Of a stretch of DNA of 10,936 nucleotides, positions 1 to 7,524 are shown piece by piece. The position numbers and the translations under genes were made by a program. Positions within the stretch are counted from its first letter, which is position 1. Each line of letters starts with the position of its first letter. The DNA lies in contig JBFKMV010000172.1 of the NCBI GenBank assembly GCA_041629655.1, positions 1 through 10,936 of the forward strand, given 5' to 3'. The stretch is from JBFKMV01 sp041629655 (GTDB lineage: Bacteria; Acidobacteriota; Polarisedimenticolia; Polarisedimenticolales; Polarisedimenticolaceae). The notes under the pieces were generated by a model. It had not been told where the DNA came from. It ran no database searches and saw only the letters and a program-made list of their open reading frames with translations.

Positions 1-122
1 CGCCAGCCGACGATGCGCAGGTCGGGGAGCTGGACGCTCTCCTCCTGGGCCGACGGCGCGGAGAACAGGCCGGCCGCGAGCAGCACGAGTCCGGTGATGA
101 TCGGAAGTTGCTTGCAGTTCAC
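1..122 (-). CDS. N-terminus of an exported protein of unknown function (partial, runs off left edge)
   Basis: Only the first 40 codons are visible. The reading begins MNCKQLPIITGLVL, runs through a hydrophobic stretch, reaches a small-residue cleavage-type site (FSAPSA, then QEES), and continues QLPDLRIVGW to the window edge. This is a classic Sec signal peptide (roughly residues 1-26), so the mature protein should be periplasmic or outside the cell. The start is GTG at 122-120. It is chosen because GAGGGG on the minus strand (136-131) sits 8 nt upstream and no in-frame ATG is nearby. The gene lies 24 nt downstream of the large fibre-like gene on the same strand, so the two are probably co-transcribed. 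Too little remains to name a family. Confidence 0.7.
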   Translation of the reverse strand, partial: MNCKQLPIITGLVLLAAGLFSAPSAQEESVQLPDLRIVGW

Positions 123-146
123 GATGAGTTCCCCTCTGCAGCGGTG

Positions 147-3100
147 CTAGCGCAACATGACCAGGATGCGGATCGCGCCCGTGCCGCTCTGGAGCGGCTC
201 GAGCGCCTTGCCCACGATCGTCCCGCGCGCCTCGTCGTCGGCGCGCATCGCGTGCCCCGGCGTCGGCGAGGTCATCAGGAGGTCGCCGGTACGGATCGCG
301 CCGTAGCCCGCGTCGACCTTGCACGGCACGGTGCCCGACAAAGCCACGGGCGCGTGCAGCCGCTCGAAGCGTTCGCGCAACCCGCGCCAGATCTCGGCCT
401 CCTCCTCGTCGTCGCCGGCCCGCCGCGGGGGGTCGAGCCGCGCGGACAGCTCCGGATCGGCCGCCGCGATGCGGTCGAGCCCGCTGCCCAGCACGACGCC
501 CGGCGCGGCCGAGACCACGCCGACCACGGCCCGGTCGCCGGCCACGCTGCCGCGGCGGTAGCTCCCCGGCGCCGCGGGGTCGACGACCAGCACGTCGCCG
601 GTCTCCACCGGCTCGCTGACCCGGAAGTACTCGGCGACGTCCATCGCCGCGGGACGGAACGCGCCGCGGGCGTAGACGTTCCCCTGCTCGTCGACGCGGA
701 ACACCTCGGCGGCGAGATCGCCTTCCGTTTCGCCGCCGCGGAAGATGGAAAAGCGCGCCCCGTCTCCCGCGCCGTGTCGAAGCACGATCTGCGGGTTTCC
801 GTCCGTGACCGGCTCGAGGTCGGCCTCCGCGGCCGGCCCCGGCTCGTCGTCATTCTCCGCCGCGACCGCGATCGACGCCGACTGGCGCTGCACGAACGCC
901 AGCACGTGCCCGGTTCCCTCCGGCAGGGATGCGAGCGCGATGCCGATCACCGGTCCCGACCCGTCGGCCCGCATCGCCACGCCGGGCGTGGGGCTCGGCG
1001 CCAGCGGATCGCCGGGCGCGATCGCCCCGAACGAGGCGTCGGCGTTGACCGGCACCCGGCCGGCCAGCGCCACGGGCACGAATCGCTCCGCGAAGAAGCG
1101 CTCCAGCGCCAGCGCCTCGATCCGCTGCGCCTCCTCGGGAGCCTCGAACGCACGCTGCAGCTCGGGATGCGCGTCGAGCACGTTGAGCCTGAGCCCCTCG
1201 CGCAGCGCCTCGAAGTCGGCGGCGACCGTTTCGCCCCACGTCTCGCGCAGCGCGGCGGAGTGGAACGGGGCGCTGCCCAGCAACAGGCCGGGTCGCGTGC
1301 TGACGACGCCCAGCACCCGCGCGTCGGCGGCGCCCTCGCTGCGCCGCACCGCGCCGGGGCGCGTCGGGTCAAGCGCGACCACGTCGCCGGGGCCCAGCGG
1401 CTCGGCGGCCAGGAACGACTCGGCCAGGTCGAAGGCGACGCTCTGGCTCAGCGTGCCCGCGATGCGCAGGTCGCCGTCCTCCTGGAGCTCTCCGAGCTTG
1501 TTCGCGTTCGCGAACGAGCCGTCGTGGAACCACTCGGCCGTCGCGGTGGTGGTGGTGTGGCTGTCGTCGATCATCGTCCGCACCTCGTTGACCCCGACGA
1601 GATGCAGGCTGGACAGCGAGACGACCTCGAAGTTGCCGCCGTCGCGGCCCTCGATCTCGGCGGCGTCGAGCTTCAGCTCGTCGCTGATGCGAAAGCGATC
1701 GGCGGCGTCCTCCCAGCGGATGAACTCTCCGGTCGCGGAGCCGGCCTCGTAGAAGTAGACCGACTGATCGCCTTCGGGCCCGTTGTCGTCGACGTGGAGC
1801 GTGCCGTTCAGGTAGGCCAGCCCGTCCACCTCGAGATCGGCCGTGACGTAGAGATCGTTCGCGTTGGTCATCGCGCCGGACTCGGGCGTTCCGGTCCCGA
1901 AGCGATGGAACGCACTGACGGTCTCGCTGCCGGCGGTCAGCGTGCCGTCGAATTGCAGGTCGCCCGAGGCCGCCAGCGTCGCGGTCTCGACACCGGCGCT
2001 GCCGTGGACGAACGAGAAGCTGCCGTTGCCCGCTTCGAGAGACATCGGTCCACCGCCGAAGATGACGATCTCACCCTGCGTGTCGTTGTCGTTGGCCTGG
2101 AGGAACAGGTCGTCGCCGTCGGCGGTGCCGGCCTGCACGATCAGCGACGTGCCGGTCGGAGCGATGCTGGCACTCATGCTGTCGAAGATCAGCGGGCCGA
2201 GCAGCCGCATCTCGCCCTCCAGGTCGAACGTGCCGCCCGGGGTCAGCGTCGCGGTCGGAGTACCGTTGGCGCCGTTGACGAAGCGGAAGCTGCCGTTGCC
2301 CGAGGTGAGGAAGATCTCCCCGCCGCCCAGGATGCCGATCTCGCCCAGCGCGGTGTTGTCGTTGGCCTGGAGGAACAGGTCGTCGCCGTCGACGGTGCCC
2401 CCCTGCACGATCAGCGAGACGCCGGTCGGAGCGATGCTGGCGCCGGAGCTGTCGAAGACCAGCGGGCCGAGCAGTCGCATCTCACCGTCGAGGTCGAACA
2501 GACCGCTCGGACTGAGCACGGCCGTGATCCCGCCGGTGCTGCCGTCGATGAACTGGAACGTTCCGTTCCCGGCGCGCAGGTTCATCGCGCCGTCGCCGAA
2601 GAGCTGGATCTGGCCGTCCGTCCCTTCGTTGCCGGCCTGAAGCACCAGGTCGTCGCCGTCCTGGTCGCCGGCTTGGACCAGCAGCTGGTCGGTCCCGACC
2701 TGGATCGCGGCACCCGGAAAACCGAACGTGATGTCGTTGCCGTCGACGTCGAGGTCCTGCTGGACCCGCACGTCCGTCCCGGCCAGCGTCAGGATCCCGC
2801 CGAAGCCCTCGATGCGGCTGCCGGCGGCGAAGTTGATCTTGTTGCCCGCGAGCGTCAGCTCGGCGATCTGGAGGTTGCCCGATTTGACCTGCCCGGCGCC
2901 CGAGGTATCGATGAACTCCGAGTCCGCGCGGCCGTTGAGGTGGCTGGCGTTGAGCGCGTAGGCCGCGGCTTCGACGGCGACCCGCGGGGACAGCACCTCG
3001 AAGCCGCCGCCGGGGTCGATCTCGATCTGCACCCAGACGTCGCTGAAGTCGCGGAACACGTCGGACAGGGCGAGGTAGGGGTCGCCCGGCAGCGCCGCGG

Positions 3101-3389
3101 CGCCGTCGAGCACGTTGCCGCCGCCGAGGTCGACCGAGAACAGTCCGCCGCTGGCGCTGACCGCGCCCGTCCCTGCCGCAAGGTGCTGGTCGACCAGGAT
3201 CTCGTTGCCGCCCAGCTCCGCGTCGAAGAAGCGGAACGCCATGTCGAAGGAGCCGTCGAGCGGCGCGTCGGCGGAGTCGCGCAGCACTCCCTGGTAGTGC
3301 ATCCGCTCCGGCGGGGGAGCGGCGGCGACAGCGCCGGCCAGGATGAGCGGCAGCAGTACCCGGACGGTCAATCGGCGGCATTCCATCAT
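147..3389 (-). CDS. Large secreted modular fibre-like protein with two tandem Peptidase_G2-like C-terminal domains
   Basis: The protein has 1080 residues. Residues 1-24 are a Sec signal peptide (hydrophobic VLLPLILAGAVAAA, then PPPERM). Residues 25-150 form an N-terminal module of the type 'MHYQGVLRDSADAPLDGSF...FRFFD', common at the start of bacterial tail-fibre-like surface proteins. Residues 227-482 hold three repeats with an exact 90-residue period (VQAG/DGDDLFLQANDN cores). Residues 500-650 are linker beta-structure. Two copies of a C-terminal domain follow: DLAESF...GVVSTRPG...VPVALAGRVPV (about 631-836) and DVAEYF...GVVSAAPG...GYGAIRTGDLL...KALEPL (about 897-1080). They resemble Peptidase_G2, a domain associated with self-cleavage of phage tail and fibre proteins; I infer this from motif recall. 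Two ATGs (3389 and 3386) are possible starts. GGGGAGG (3400-3394) lies 4 nt from the first and 7 nt from the second, which favours the second slightly. The role is probably a surface fibre or adhesin-like structure, but this is unproven. Confidence 0.85.
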   Translation of the reverse strand: MMECRRLTVRVLLPLILAGAVAAAPPPERMHYQGVLRDSADAPLDGSFDMAFRFFDAELGGNEILVDQHLAAGTGAVSASGGLFSVDLGGGNVLDGAAALPGDPYLALSDVFRDFSDVWVQIEIDPGGGFEVLSPRVAVEAAAYALNASHLNGRADSEFIDTSGAGQVKSGNLQIAELTLAGNKINFAAGSRIEGFGGILTLAGTDVRVQQDLDVDGNDITFGFPGAAIQVGTDQLLVQAGDQDGDDLVLQAGNEGTDGQIQLFGDGAMNLRAGNGTFQFIDGSTGGITAVLSPSGLFDLDGEMRLLGPLVFDSSGASIAPTGVSLIVQGGTVDGDDLFLQANDNTALGEIGILGGGEIFLTSGNGSFRFVNGANGTPTATLTPGGTFDLEGEMRLLGPLIFDSMSASIAPTGTSLIVQAGTADGDDLFLQANDNDTQGEIVIFGGGPMSLEAGNGSFSFVHGSAGVETATLAASGDLQFDGTLTAGSETVSAFHRFGTGTPESGAMTNANDLYVTADLEVDGLAYLNGTLHVDDNGPEGDQSVYFYEAGSATGEFIRWEDAADRFRISDELKLDAAEIEGRDGGNFEVVSLSSLHLVGVNEVRTMIDDSHTTTTATAEWFHDGSFANANKLGELQEDGDLRIAGTLSQSVAFDLAESFLAAEPLGPGDVVALDPTRPGAVRRSEGAADARVLGVVSTRPGLLLGSAPFHSAALRETWGETVAADFEALREGLRLNVLDAHPELQRAFEAPEEAQRIEALALERFFAERFVPVALAGRVPVNADASFGAIAPGDPLAPSPTPGVAMRADGSGPVIGIALASLPEGTGHVLAFVQRQSASIAVAAENDDEPGPAAEADLEPVTDGNPQIVLRHGAGDGARFSIFRGGETEGDLAAEVFRVDEQGNVYARGAFRPAAMDVAEYFRVSEPVETGDVLVVDPAAPGSYRRGSVAGDRAVVGVVSAAPGVVLGSGLDRIAAADPELSARLDPPRRAGDDEEEAEIWRGLRERFERLHAPVALSGTVPCKVDAGYGAIRTGDLLMTSPTPGHAMRADDEARGTIVGKALEPLQSGTGAIRILVMLR
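150..1499 (-). repeat. Internal duplication of the Peptidase_G2-like C-terminal module
   Basis: Copy A spans about residues 631-836 (DNA 882-1499) and copy B about 897-1080 (DNA 150-701). Both begin with a short beta motif (GDLRIAGTLSQSVAFDLAE; GNVYARGAFRPAAMDVAE) and continue through GPGDVVALDP or TGDVLVVDP, VLGVVSTRPG or VVGVVSAAPG, a charged helical insert, and PVALAGRVPV or PVALSGTVPC. Both finish with TPGVAMRADGSGPVIGIAL or TPGHAMRADDEARGTIVGKAL. The helical insert is longer in copy A. The acidic linker between them (about 837-870) is rich in Asp and Glu. The similarity is visible by eye but well below identity, so the duplication is old. Confidence 0.8.
1944..2711 (-). repeat. Three tandem 90-residue (270-bp) repeats inside the fibre-like gene
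   Basis: Equivalent landmarks recur exactly 90 residues apart: QLLVQAGDQDGDDLVLQAGN at residue 235, SLIVQGGTVDGDDLFLQAND at 325 and SLIVQAGTADGDDLFLQAND at 415. Each unit also carries a GNGxFxF(V/I)xG segment and a turn leading into FDL(D/E)GEMRLLGPL. The third unit diverges after about residue 482. Copies two and three are also close at DNA level: the 16-base string at 2085-2100 recurs at 2355-2370. The first copy is more divergent, suggesting that the last two duplicated more recently. The pattern suits a repetitive beta-structured shaft. Confidence 0.85.
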
Positions 3390-3518
3390 GGGGCCTCCCC
3401 GGTGGTCGACGTGTGGCTTCGCACGGGAAAACGACGGAGACGGTCCGATTCCTCACCCGCGAGGCGAAAAGGGCGCGGAGCGGCGAGTTTTGGGGTACAT
3501 CTTGCGGGGGAGACTGAC
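3390..3518. promoter_or_regulatory. Divergent intergenic region between the fibre-like gene and the sigma-factor operon
   Basis: This 129-bp gap must hold the leftward promoter for the fibre-like gene and the rightward promoter for the sigma/anti-sigma/TPR-CHAT operon. I see no convincing -35/-10 pair on either strand. A GTACAT hexamer at 3495-3500 is the only AT-leaning -10-like string near the sigma start, and it lacks a recognisable -35. Ribosome-binding sequences are visible at both ends: GGGGAGG for the fibre gene (minus, 3400-3394) and GGGGGAG for the sigma gene (plus, 3506-3512). If the sigma factor regulates itself, its own promoter motif should lie here. Confidence 0.4.
3506..3512 (+). 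promoter_or_regulatory. Ribosome-binding site that fixes the TTG start of the sigma-factor gene
   Basis: GGGGGAG lies 6 nt upstream of the TTG at 3519. No other start codon in the sigma frame between here and the region-2 helix has a comparable site. The open frame extends far upstream only because it is stop-free opposite the fibre-like gene, so this site marks the real N-terminus. Confidence 0.6.
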
Positions 3519-4073
3519 TTGGACGCCACGCAAGCACCGCCCTCGAGCACCGAATCGGCCGCCGCGGCGGACCTGGCGGAGATCCGCCGGGCGCTCGGCC
3601 GCGCCGTTGCGGCGGTCTGCCCGTCGTGGCTCGCGGACCAGCGCGAGGACATCGTGCAGGCCGCGATGCTGCGCGTGCTGGCGATCCTCGAGCGGGGTGA
3701 GGAACAACGGGTCCGCTCGTCGTCCTACCTGTGGAGGGTGGCCCACAGCGCCACGCTGGACGAGATCCGGCGCGCCCGGCGGCGCGACGCGGAGTCGACG
3801 GTGGAGGGCGAGCAGATCGACCGCACGACCGCCACGGACCGGGCCGGACCCGAACGGCGCGCCAGATCCCGGGAGATCGGCCGCGCGATCCAGCAGTGCC
3901 TGGGCACGCTGGTCGACCCGCGCCGCCACGTGGCGGTGCTGCACCTGCTCGGGTACGGCCTGACCGAGACCGCCCGGGTGCTGGGCTGGCCGCGCAAGCG
4001 CGTCGACAACCTGCTCTACCGCGGGCTGGCCGATCTCCGCCGCTGCCTCGAGGGCAAGCAGGTGGTGCCGTGA
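3519..4073 (+). CDS. RNA polymerase sigma-70 family (ECF-type) sigma factor
   Basis: This 184-residue protein directs RNA polymerase to a specific promoter set in the cytoplasm. Sigma region 2 covers about residues 22-90. Its core includes ILERGEEQRVRSSSYLWRVA followed by HSATLDEIRRARRR, matching the usual 'yLwrvAhn..ldeiRr..Rr' pattern of polymerase-core and -10 binding. A linker follows, then region 4 (about 118-178) with a helix-turn-helix around GYGLTETARVLGWPRKRVDN and LLYRGLADLRRCL, which would read the -35. The length is typical of an ECF factor with only regions 2 and 4. The TTG start is chosen from the GGGGGAG site 6 nt upstream. The last codons overlap the next gene (GTGA), so translation is coupled to a membrane protein in the anti-sigma position. 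I cannot assign an ECF group. Confidence in the family is high; the targets are unknown. Confidence 0.9.
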   Translation: MDATQAPPSSTESAAAADLAEIRRALGRAVAAVCPSWLADQREDIVQAAMLRVLAILERGEEQRVRSSSYLWRVAHSATLDEIRRARRRDAESTVEGEQIDRTTATDRAGPERRARSREIGRAIQQCLGTLVDPRRHVAVLHLLGYGLTETARVLGWPRKRVDNLLYRGLADLRRCLEGKQVVP

Positions 4074-4738
4074 ACGCCGGGCGCCACGACGAGGCCCCGC
4101 TGCGCGAGGCGTTCGCCGCGCTGGCCGACGGCGAGTCGCCTCCCGGCGAGCGCGAGTTCGAGCCCGCCGAGGTCTGGGCCGCGAGCGCCGGAAAGCTCGA
4201 CGCGGCGCGCACGCGCGAGTTGCTCGACCTGGCCGTGCGCGACGCCGAGTGCGCCGAGGCCTGGCGGCTCGCGCTGGAGCTGCGACGGGCGAGGGAGTCG
4301 CGGGGTGCGGGCGGGAGCGTGGGCCGCCGGTCGCCGGCCGGCCGCTGGCTGGCAGCCGCTGCAGCAGCAGCCGCGGTGCTGCTCGCCGCGCTGATGCTGC
4401 CGGGGCTGCTGGAGCGGCGCGGCCCCGAGGCACCGGTGTTCCGCGAGGGCGAACGTCTCGCGATCGAGTCGTTGCTGCCCGCGGAGCCCCTGCCCCGCGA
4501 CACCCTCGACCTGGCCTGGTCGGCCGGGCCGGCGGGAACCGTCTACGACGTCGAGGTCGTGACCGGCGATCTCGACGTGCTCCACGTCGCCCGCGGACTC
4601 ACGGGCACGACGCACCGCGTCCCCGCCGCGGCGCTCGCGTCGGTCGAGCCCGGGGGTGTCGTGCTGTGGCGGGTCCGGGCGATCCTGCCGGACGGGAGCC
4701 GGGTCGAGTCCCCCGTGTTCCGGGCCGTCGTGGAATGA
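4070..4738 (+). CDS. Single-pass membrane protein, putative anti-sigma factor with degenerate zinc-finger motif
   Basis: The protein has 222 residues. The GTG start overlaps the sigma-factor stop (GTGA), with AGGTGG a few bases upstream. Residues 1-90 are cytoplasmic and charged. They include AEVWAASAGKLDAARTREL and then CAEAWRLALELRRARES, which resembles the zinc-binding anti-sigma (ZAS) domain. However, where ZAS proteins have HxxxCxxC, this one has L54, D58 and only C61, so zinc binding looks lost. A transmembrane segment spans about 93-114 (alanine- and leucine-rich, followed by ERR). The C-terminal part (about 117-222) looks like a beta-sandwich of fibronectin III type: LDLAWSAGPAGTVYDVEV, then VLWRVRAILPDGSRVESPVF. 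By position and layout it should bind the sigma factor from the membrane and sense or bind something outside. The function is inferred from operon position and topology. Its stop overlaps the next start (ATGA). Confidence 0.75.
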   Translation: MNAGRHDEAPLREAFAALADGESPPGEREFEPAEVWAASAGKLDAARTRELLDLAVRDAECAEAWRLALELRRARESRGAGGSVGRRSPAGRWLAAAAAAAAVLLAALMLPGLLERRGPEAPVFREGERLAIESLLPAEPLPRDTLDLAWSAGPAGTVYDVEVVTGDLDVLHVARGLTGTTHRVPAAALASVEPGGVVLWRVRAILPDGSRVESPVFRAVVE

Positions 4739-7524
4739 CGCTCCGGCGCCGACCCGTGCGACGCGTCGCGTCCGCCGTCGCCGTCGTGCTCGCGCTTCAC
4801 GCCGGCGCGCTCGCCGGCGCGCCGTCGCTCGACGAGTGCGACGCGCTCGTGCGGGACCACCCCGAGGAGCTCGACGCCCATCTGTGCTACGACGGGTACG
4901 CGCGGGTTACCGGCGACCTGGACGGCGCGATCCTCCGCGTCCGGGCGCTGCGGCAGCTCCGTCCCGAAGACCCGCGCGGCGCCACCGCGCTGGGAATCCT
5001 GCTCAAGGGACGTGACCGGGACGCGGCCGTGGAGCTGTTGGACGAGGCCGCCGCCCGGTTCGCCGGTTCGGGCGACGCCGCCGGGGAGGTCACCGCCCGC
5101 ATGGAGCGGGTCACGGTGGCGATCCTGCGCCAGCAGCACGACGAGGCCGGGCGCCAGGTCGCCCTCGCGGCCCGAGCCGCCGAGCGTTCCGATGTGCCCT
5201 GGCACCGGCTGTGGGTCGAGGCCGAGCGGGCTCGACTGGCGATCAACCGGAGCCGCTTCGACCGGGCCTGGCTGCTGGCGCGACGCGTCGTCGGCGATCC
5301 CGCGTTCGAGGCCATGCCGTCCAAGTACAAGATGATCCCGCTGCTGGCCCTGTCCTCGTCCGCGTCCTACCTCGGACGCCCCGACGAAGCGCTCCGTCAC
5401 GCCCTGCGTGCGGTCGAGATCGCGGACCGCAGCGGCGACACCGCGATGCGCCTCGACGCCTACGCAACGCTGGCCGTCAAGGCCGAGCACGCCTATCTGG
5501 GGGGCCTGATCGGAGCCGGCGAGGCCGCGGCCCACGCCTCGCGCGCGCTCGCGCTGGCGCGTGAGCGGGGCAGCGCGCTCCACGAGCTGACCGCGTTGAA
5601 GAGCCTGGCCGGTTGCGCGCGGGGACCCGCCGCGATCGCCGACCTCGACCGGCTGGTGCAGCAGAGCGAGCGCTTCGCCTGCTGGGACCTGGCCGCATCG
5701 GCGCGGATGTACAAGGCGATGCACCTCGTCGAGGGCGACGCAGCGTTCACCGACGCCGCGGTGACGTTGCTCGACGAGGCGCTGGCGATCGCCACCGAGC
5801 ACCTCGACTCGCGGACGATCGCGCTGATCCTGACCTGGCTCGCCGAGGCGCGACGTCTCACCGGACCCCGCGATCGCGCCGTGGCCGACGGCCTGGCCGC
5901 GCTGGAGGCGATCGAGAACCTGCGCTCGGAGCAGTCGATCGACGAGCTGCGCGCCGAACTGTTCGGCACGTGGGTCGACGCCTACGCGGCACTGGTGGGC
6001 TATCTGCTGGATCCACCCGGCCGCTCGCACGCCGACGTCGAGCTGGCGTTCCGCATCGCCGAGCGCCGGCGCGCGCGGGGGCTGCTCGACCACCTGCTCG
6101 CGGCCCGGAGTGCCGAACCGGCGGACGCCGAGCGCGACGCGGCGCGGCGGCGCGCGGCGCTGTTGGGCGAGATCGCGCGGGCGCAGCTGCGGCTGGCGGA
6201 AACCCGCTCGCGCCCCGAGCAGGCCCGCCTGCTCGAGCGCATCGAGCGGCTGGAGCTGGAGGAGATCGAGCTGCGCCGGCAGATCGCGGAGCTCGGAGGC
6301 GGCGGGACCCTGCAGGCGGTCGGTTCCTTTCCGACGCCCGACCAGGTGCGCACGGCGCTCGACCCCGACGAGGCGCTGCTGGCCTGGGTCGTGGGTGGCG
6401 AGGGCGGCGCGGGCTCGTGGTTGTTCGCGCTGACGCCCGAAGGCTCGCGGATCCACCGCGTGGCCGCGGCGGAGCGGCTCGAGACCCCGGCGGGGTTCTG
6501 GCTCGCCATGCTCCGCGCGGGGGACGCGAAGGAGCCGCGCGGCGCGGCGCGGCTGTACCGCGAGATCCTCGGCCGCGCGATTGACGAGCTGCCGGAGCAC
6601 GTCCGGCGGCTGGTCCTGGTCCCCGACGCCGTGCTGCACGGTATCCCGTTCGAGGCGCTGCGCGCGGCTCCCGACGCGCGACCGCTGGGCGACCGCTTCG
6701 CCATCAGCGTGGTGCCGTCGGCCGCGGTGTGGCTGCGCGCGCGCCAGCGCGGCGAGGACGACGGCGCGGGCCGCGCGCTGGTGCTGGCCGATCCCGAGGT
6801 CGCCGGCGGCGCGGGGATCGCCGACACGCGCCAGGCGCTGTTGGAGGCGTGGCAGGTCGGCTCGCTCCCTGCGGCGGAGGAAGAGGGCCGCACGGTACTA
6901 GCGGCGTTCGGCGGCAGCGGCACGCTGCGTCTCGGTCCCCGGGCCAGCGAGGCGTTCCTCAAGCGGGCCACGCTCGACCGCTACCGGCTGGTGCACTTCG
7001 CGGCCCACGCCGTGGTCGACGACGGCCGGCCCGAGCGCTCCGCGATCGTGCTCTCCGCCGGCGGCCCGGACCAGGACGGCCTGCTCCAGCCGCGCGAGAT
7101 CCTCGACCTCCCGTTGCGCGGCCAGGTCGTCACGCTCGCCGCCTGCCGCAGCGGAACCGGGCGCGTGCTGGCCGGCGAGGGCCCGTTGAGCCTGGCCCGC
7201 TCGTTCCTCCAGGCCGGTGCCCGGACCGTCGTGGCCAGCCTGTGGCCGCTGCGCGACGACGACGCGCGACGCTTCTTCGGTTCGTTCTACGCGCACCTCG
7301 CGGAGGGACGACCCGTCGCCGACGCGCTGGCGGAAACACGGCGCGAGCTGATCGCCGCGGGCCGGCCGGCAGCGGCCTGGGCGGGTGTTGTGGCGCTGGG
7401 CGACGGACGCGTGGTGTTGCGGCCGGCGCCGAGACCGGGCTGGGTGCGCTACGGACCCGCGATCGCCTTGCTGCTGCTGGTGGTGGTAGGCGGGTCGGCG
7501 CTCCTGCGCCGCCGGGTCGCCTGA
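4735..7524 (+). CDS. Membrane-anchored TPR-CHAT protein (caspase-like protease), probably facing outside the cytoplasm
   Basis: The protein has 929 residues. The ATG start overlaps the previous stop (ATGA), and the open frame further upstream is not used because the signal peptide begins here. Residues 1-29 are a signal peptide (RRRPVRR, a hydrophobic core, then LAGA-PS). Residues 30-460 are helical TPR-type repeats. Residues 465-518 form a charged coiled coil (ERIERLELEEIELRRQIAEL). The CHAT domain (Pfam PF12770 family) covers about 522-890. It contains PDAVLHGIPFEAL at 630-642, the HFAAH motif with catalytic His758, LAACRSGTG with catalytic Cys804, and VVASLWPLRDDDA near 832. Both dyad residues are present, so protease activity is expected. 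A transmembrane helix at about 907-923 is followed by RRR, a stop-transfer anchor that would place TPR and CHAT outside the cytoplasm. Most studied CHAT proteins are cytoplasmic, so this topology is notable. Likely partners are the two preceding operon genes (inference). Confidence 0.88.
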   Translation: MTLRRRPVRRVASAVAVVLALHAGALAGAPSLDECDALVRDHPEELDAHLCYDGYARVTGDLDGAILRVRALRQLRPEDPRGATALGILLKGRDRDAAVELLDEAAARFAGSGDAAGEVTARMERVTVAILRQQHDEAGRQVALAARAAERSDVPWHRLWVEAERARLAINRSRFDRAWLLARRVVGDPAFEAMPSKYKMIPLLALSSSASYLGRPDEALRHALRAVEIADRSGDTAMRLDAYATLAVKAEHAYLGGLIGAGEAAAHASRALALARERGSALHELTALKSLAGCARGPAAIADLDRLVQQSERFACWDLAASARMYKAMHLVEGDAAFTDAAVTLLDEALAIATEHLDSRTIALILTWLAEARRLTGPRDRAVADGLAALEAIENLRSEQSIDELRAELFGTWVDAYAALVGYLLDPPGRSHADVELAFRIAERRRARGLLDHLLAARSAEPADAERDAARRRAALLGEIARAQLRLAETRSRPEQARLLERIERLELEEIELRRQIAELGGGGTLQAVGSFPTPDQVRTALDPDEALLAWVVGGEGGAGSWLFALTPEGSRIHRVAAAERLETPAGFWLAMLRAGDAKEPRGAARLYREILGRAIDELPEHVRRLVLVPDAVLHGIPFEALRAAPDARPLGDRFAISVVPSAAVWLRARQRGEDDGAGRALVLADPEVAGGAGIADTRQALLEAWQVGSLPAAEEEGRTVLAAFGGSGTLRLGPRASEAFLKRATLDRYRLVHFAAHAVVDDGRPERSAIVLSAGGPDQDGLLQPREILDLPLRGQVVTLAACRSGTGRVLAGEGPLSLARSFLQAGARTVVASLWPLRDDDARRFFGSFYAHLAEGRPVADALAETRRELIAAGRPAAAWAGVVALGDGRVVLRPAPRPGWVRYGPAIALLLLVVVGGSALLRRRVA

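Noticed and set aside
1944..2711. The regular repeats, considered as a CRISPR array.
   Set aside because: The period is 270 bp, in frame, with the whole unit conserved as protein and no short-repeat/spacer pattern.
3451..3464. A short inverted repeat (CCTC-acccgc-GAGG) between the divergent genes, considered as an operator.
   Set aside because: The arms are only 4 bp, which is expected by chance in sequence this GC-rich.
108..3518. A stop-free plus-strand frame of over 1100 codons opposite the fibre-like gene, continuous with the sigma-factor frame.
   Set aside because: Its codons lie exactly opposite the sense codons, so a stop would need sense TTA, CTA or TCA, which are rare in GC-rich genes. 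The product is Arg/Ala/His-rich low-complexity sequence, while the minus strand gives a signal peptide, regular repeats and recognisable domains. The sigma protein starts at 3519.
4249..4734. An upstream extension of the TPR-CHAT frame, open from 4249.
   Set aside because: It is Arg/Gly-rich, overlaps the anti-sigma gene out of frame, and would bury the signal peptide that begins at the ATG at 4735.
4543..6639. A 698-codon minus-strand open frame opposite the anti-sigma and TPR-CHAT genes.
   Set aside because: It has the same codon-aligned antisense geometry and an implausible composition, while the plus strand encodes intact CHAT motifs.
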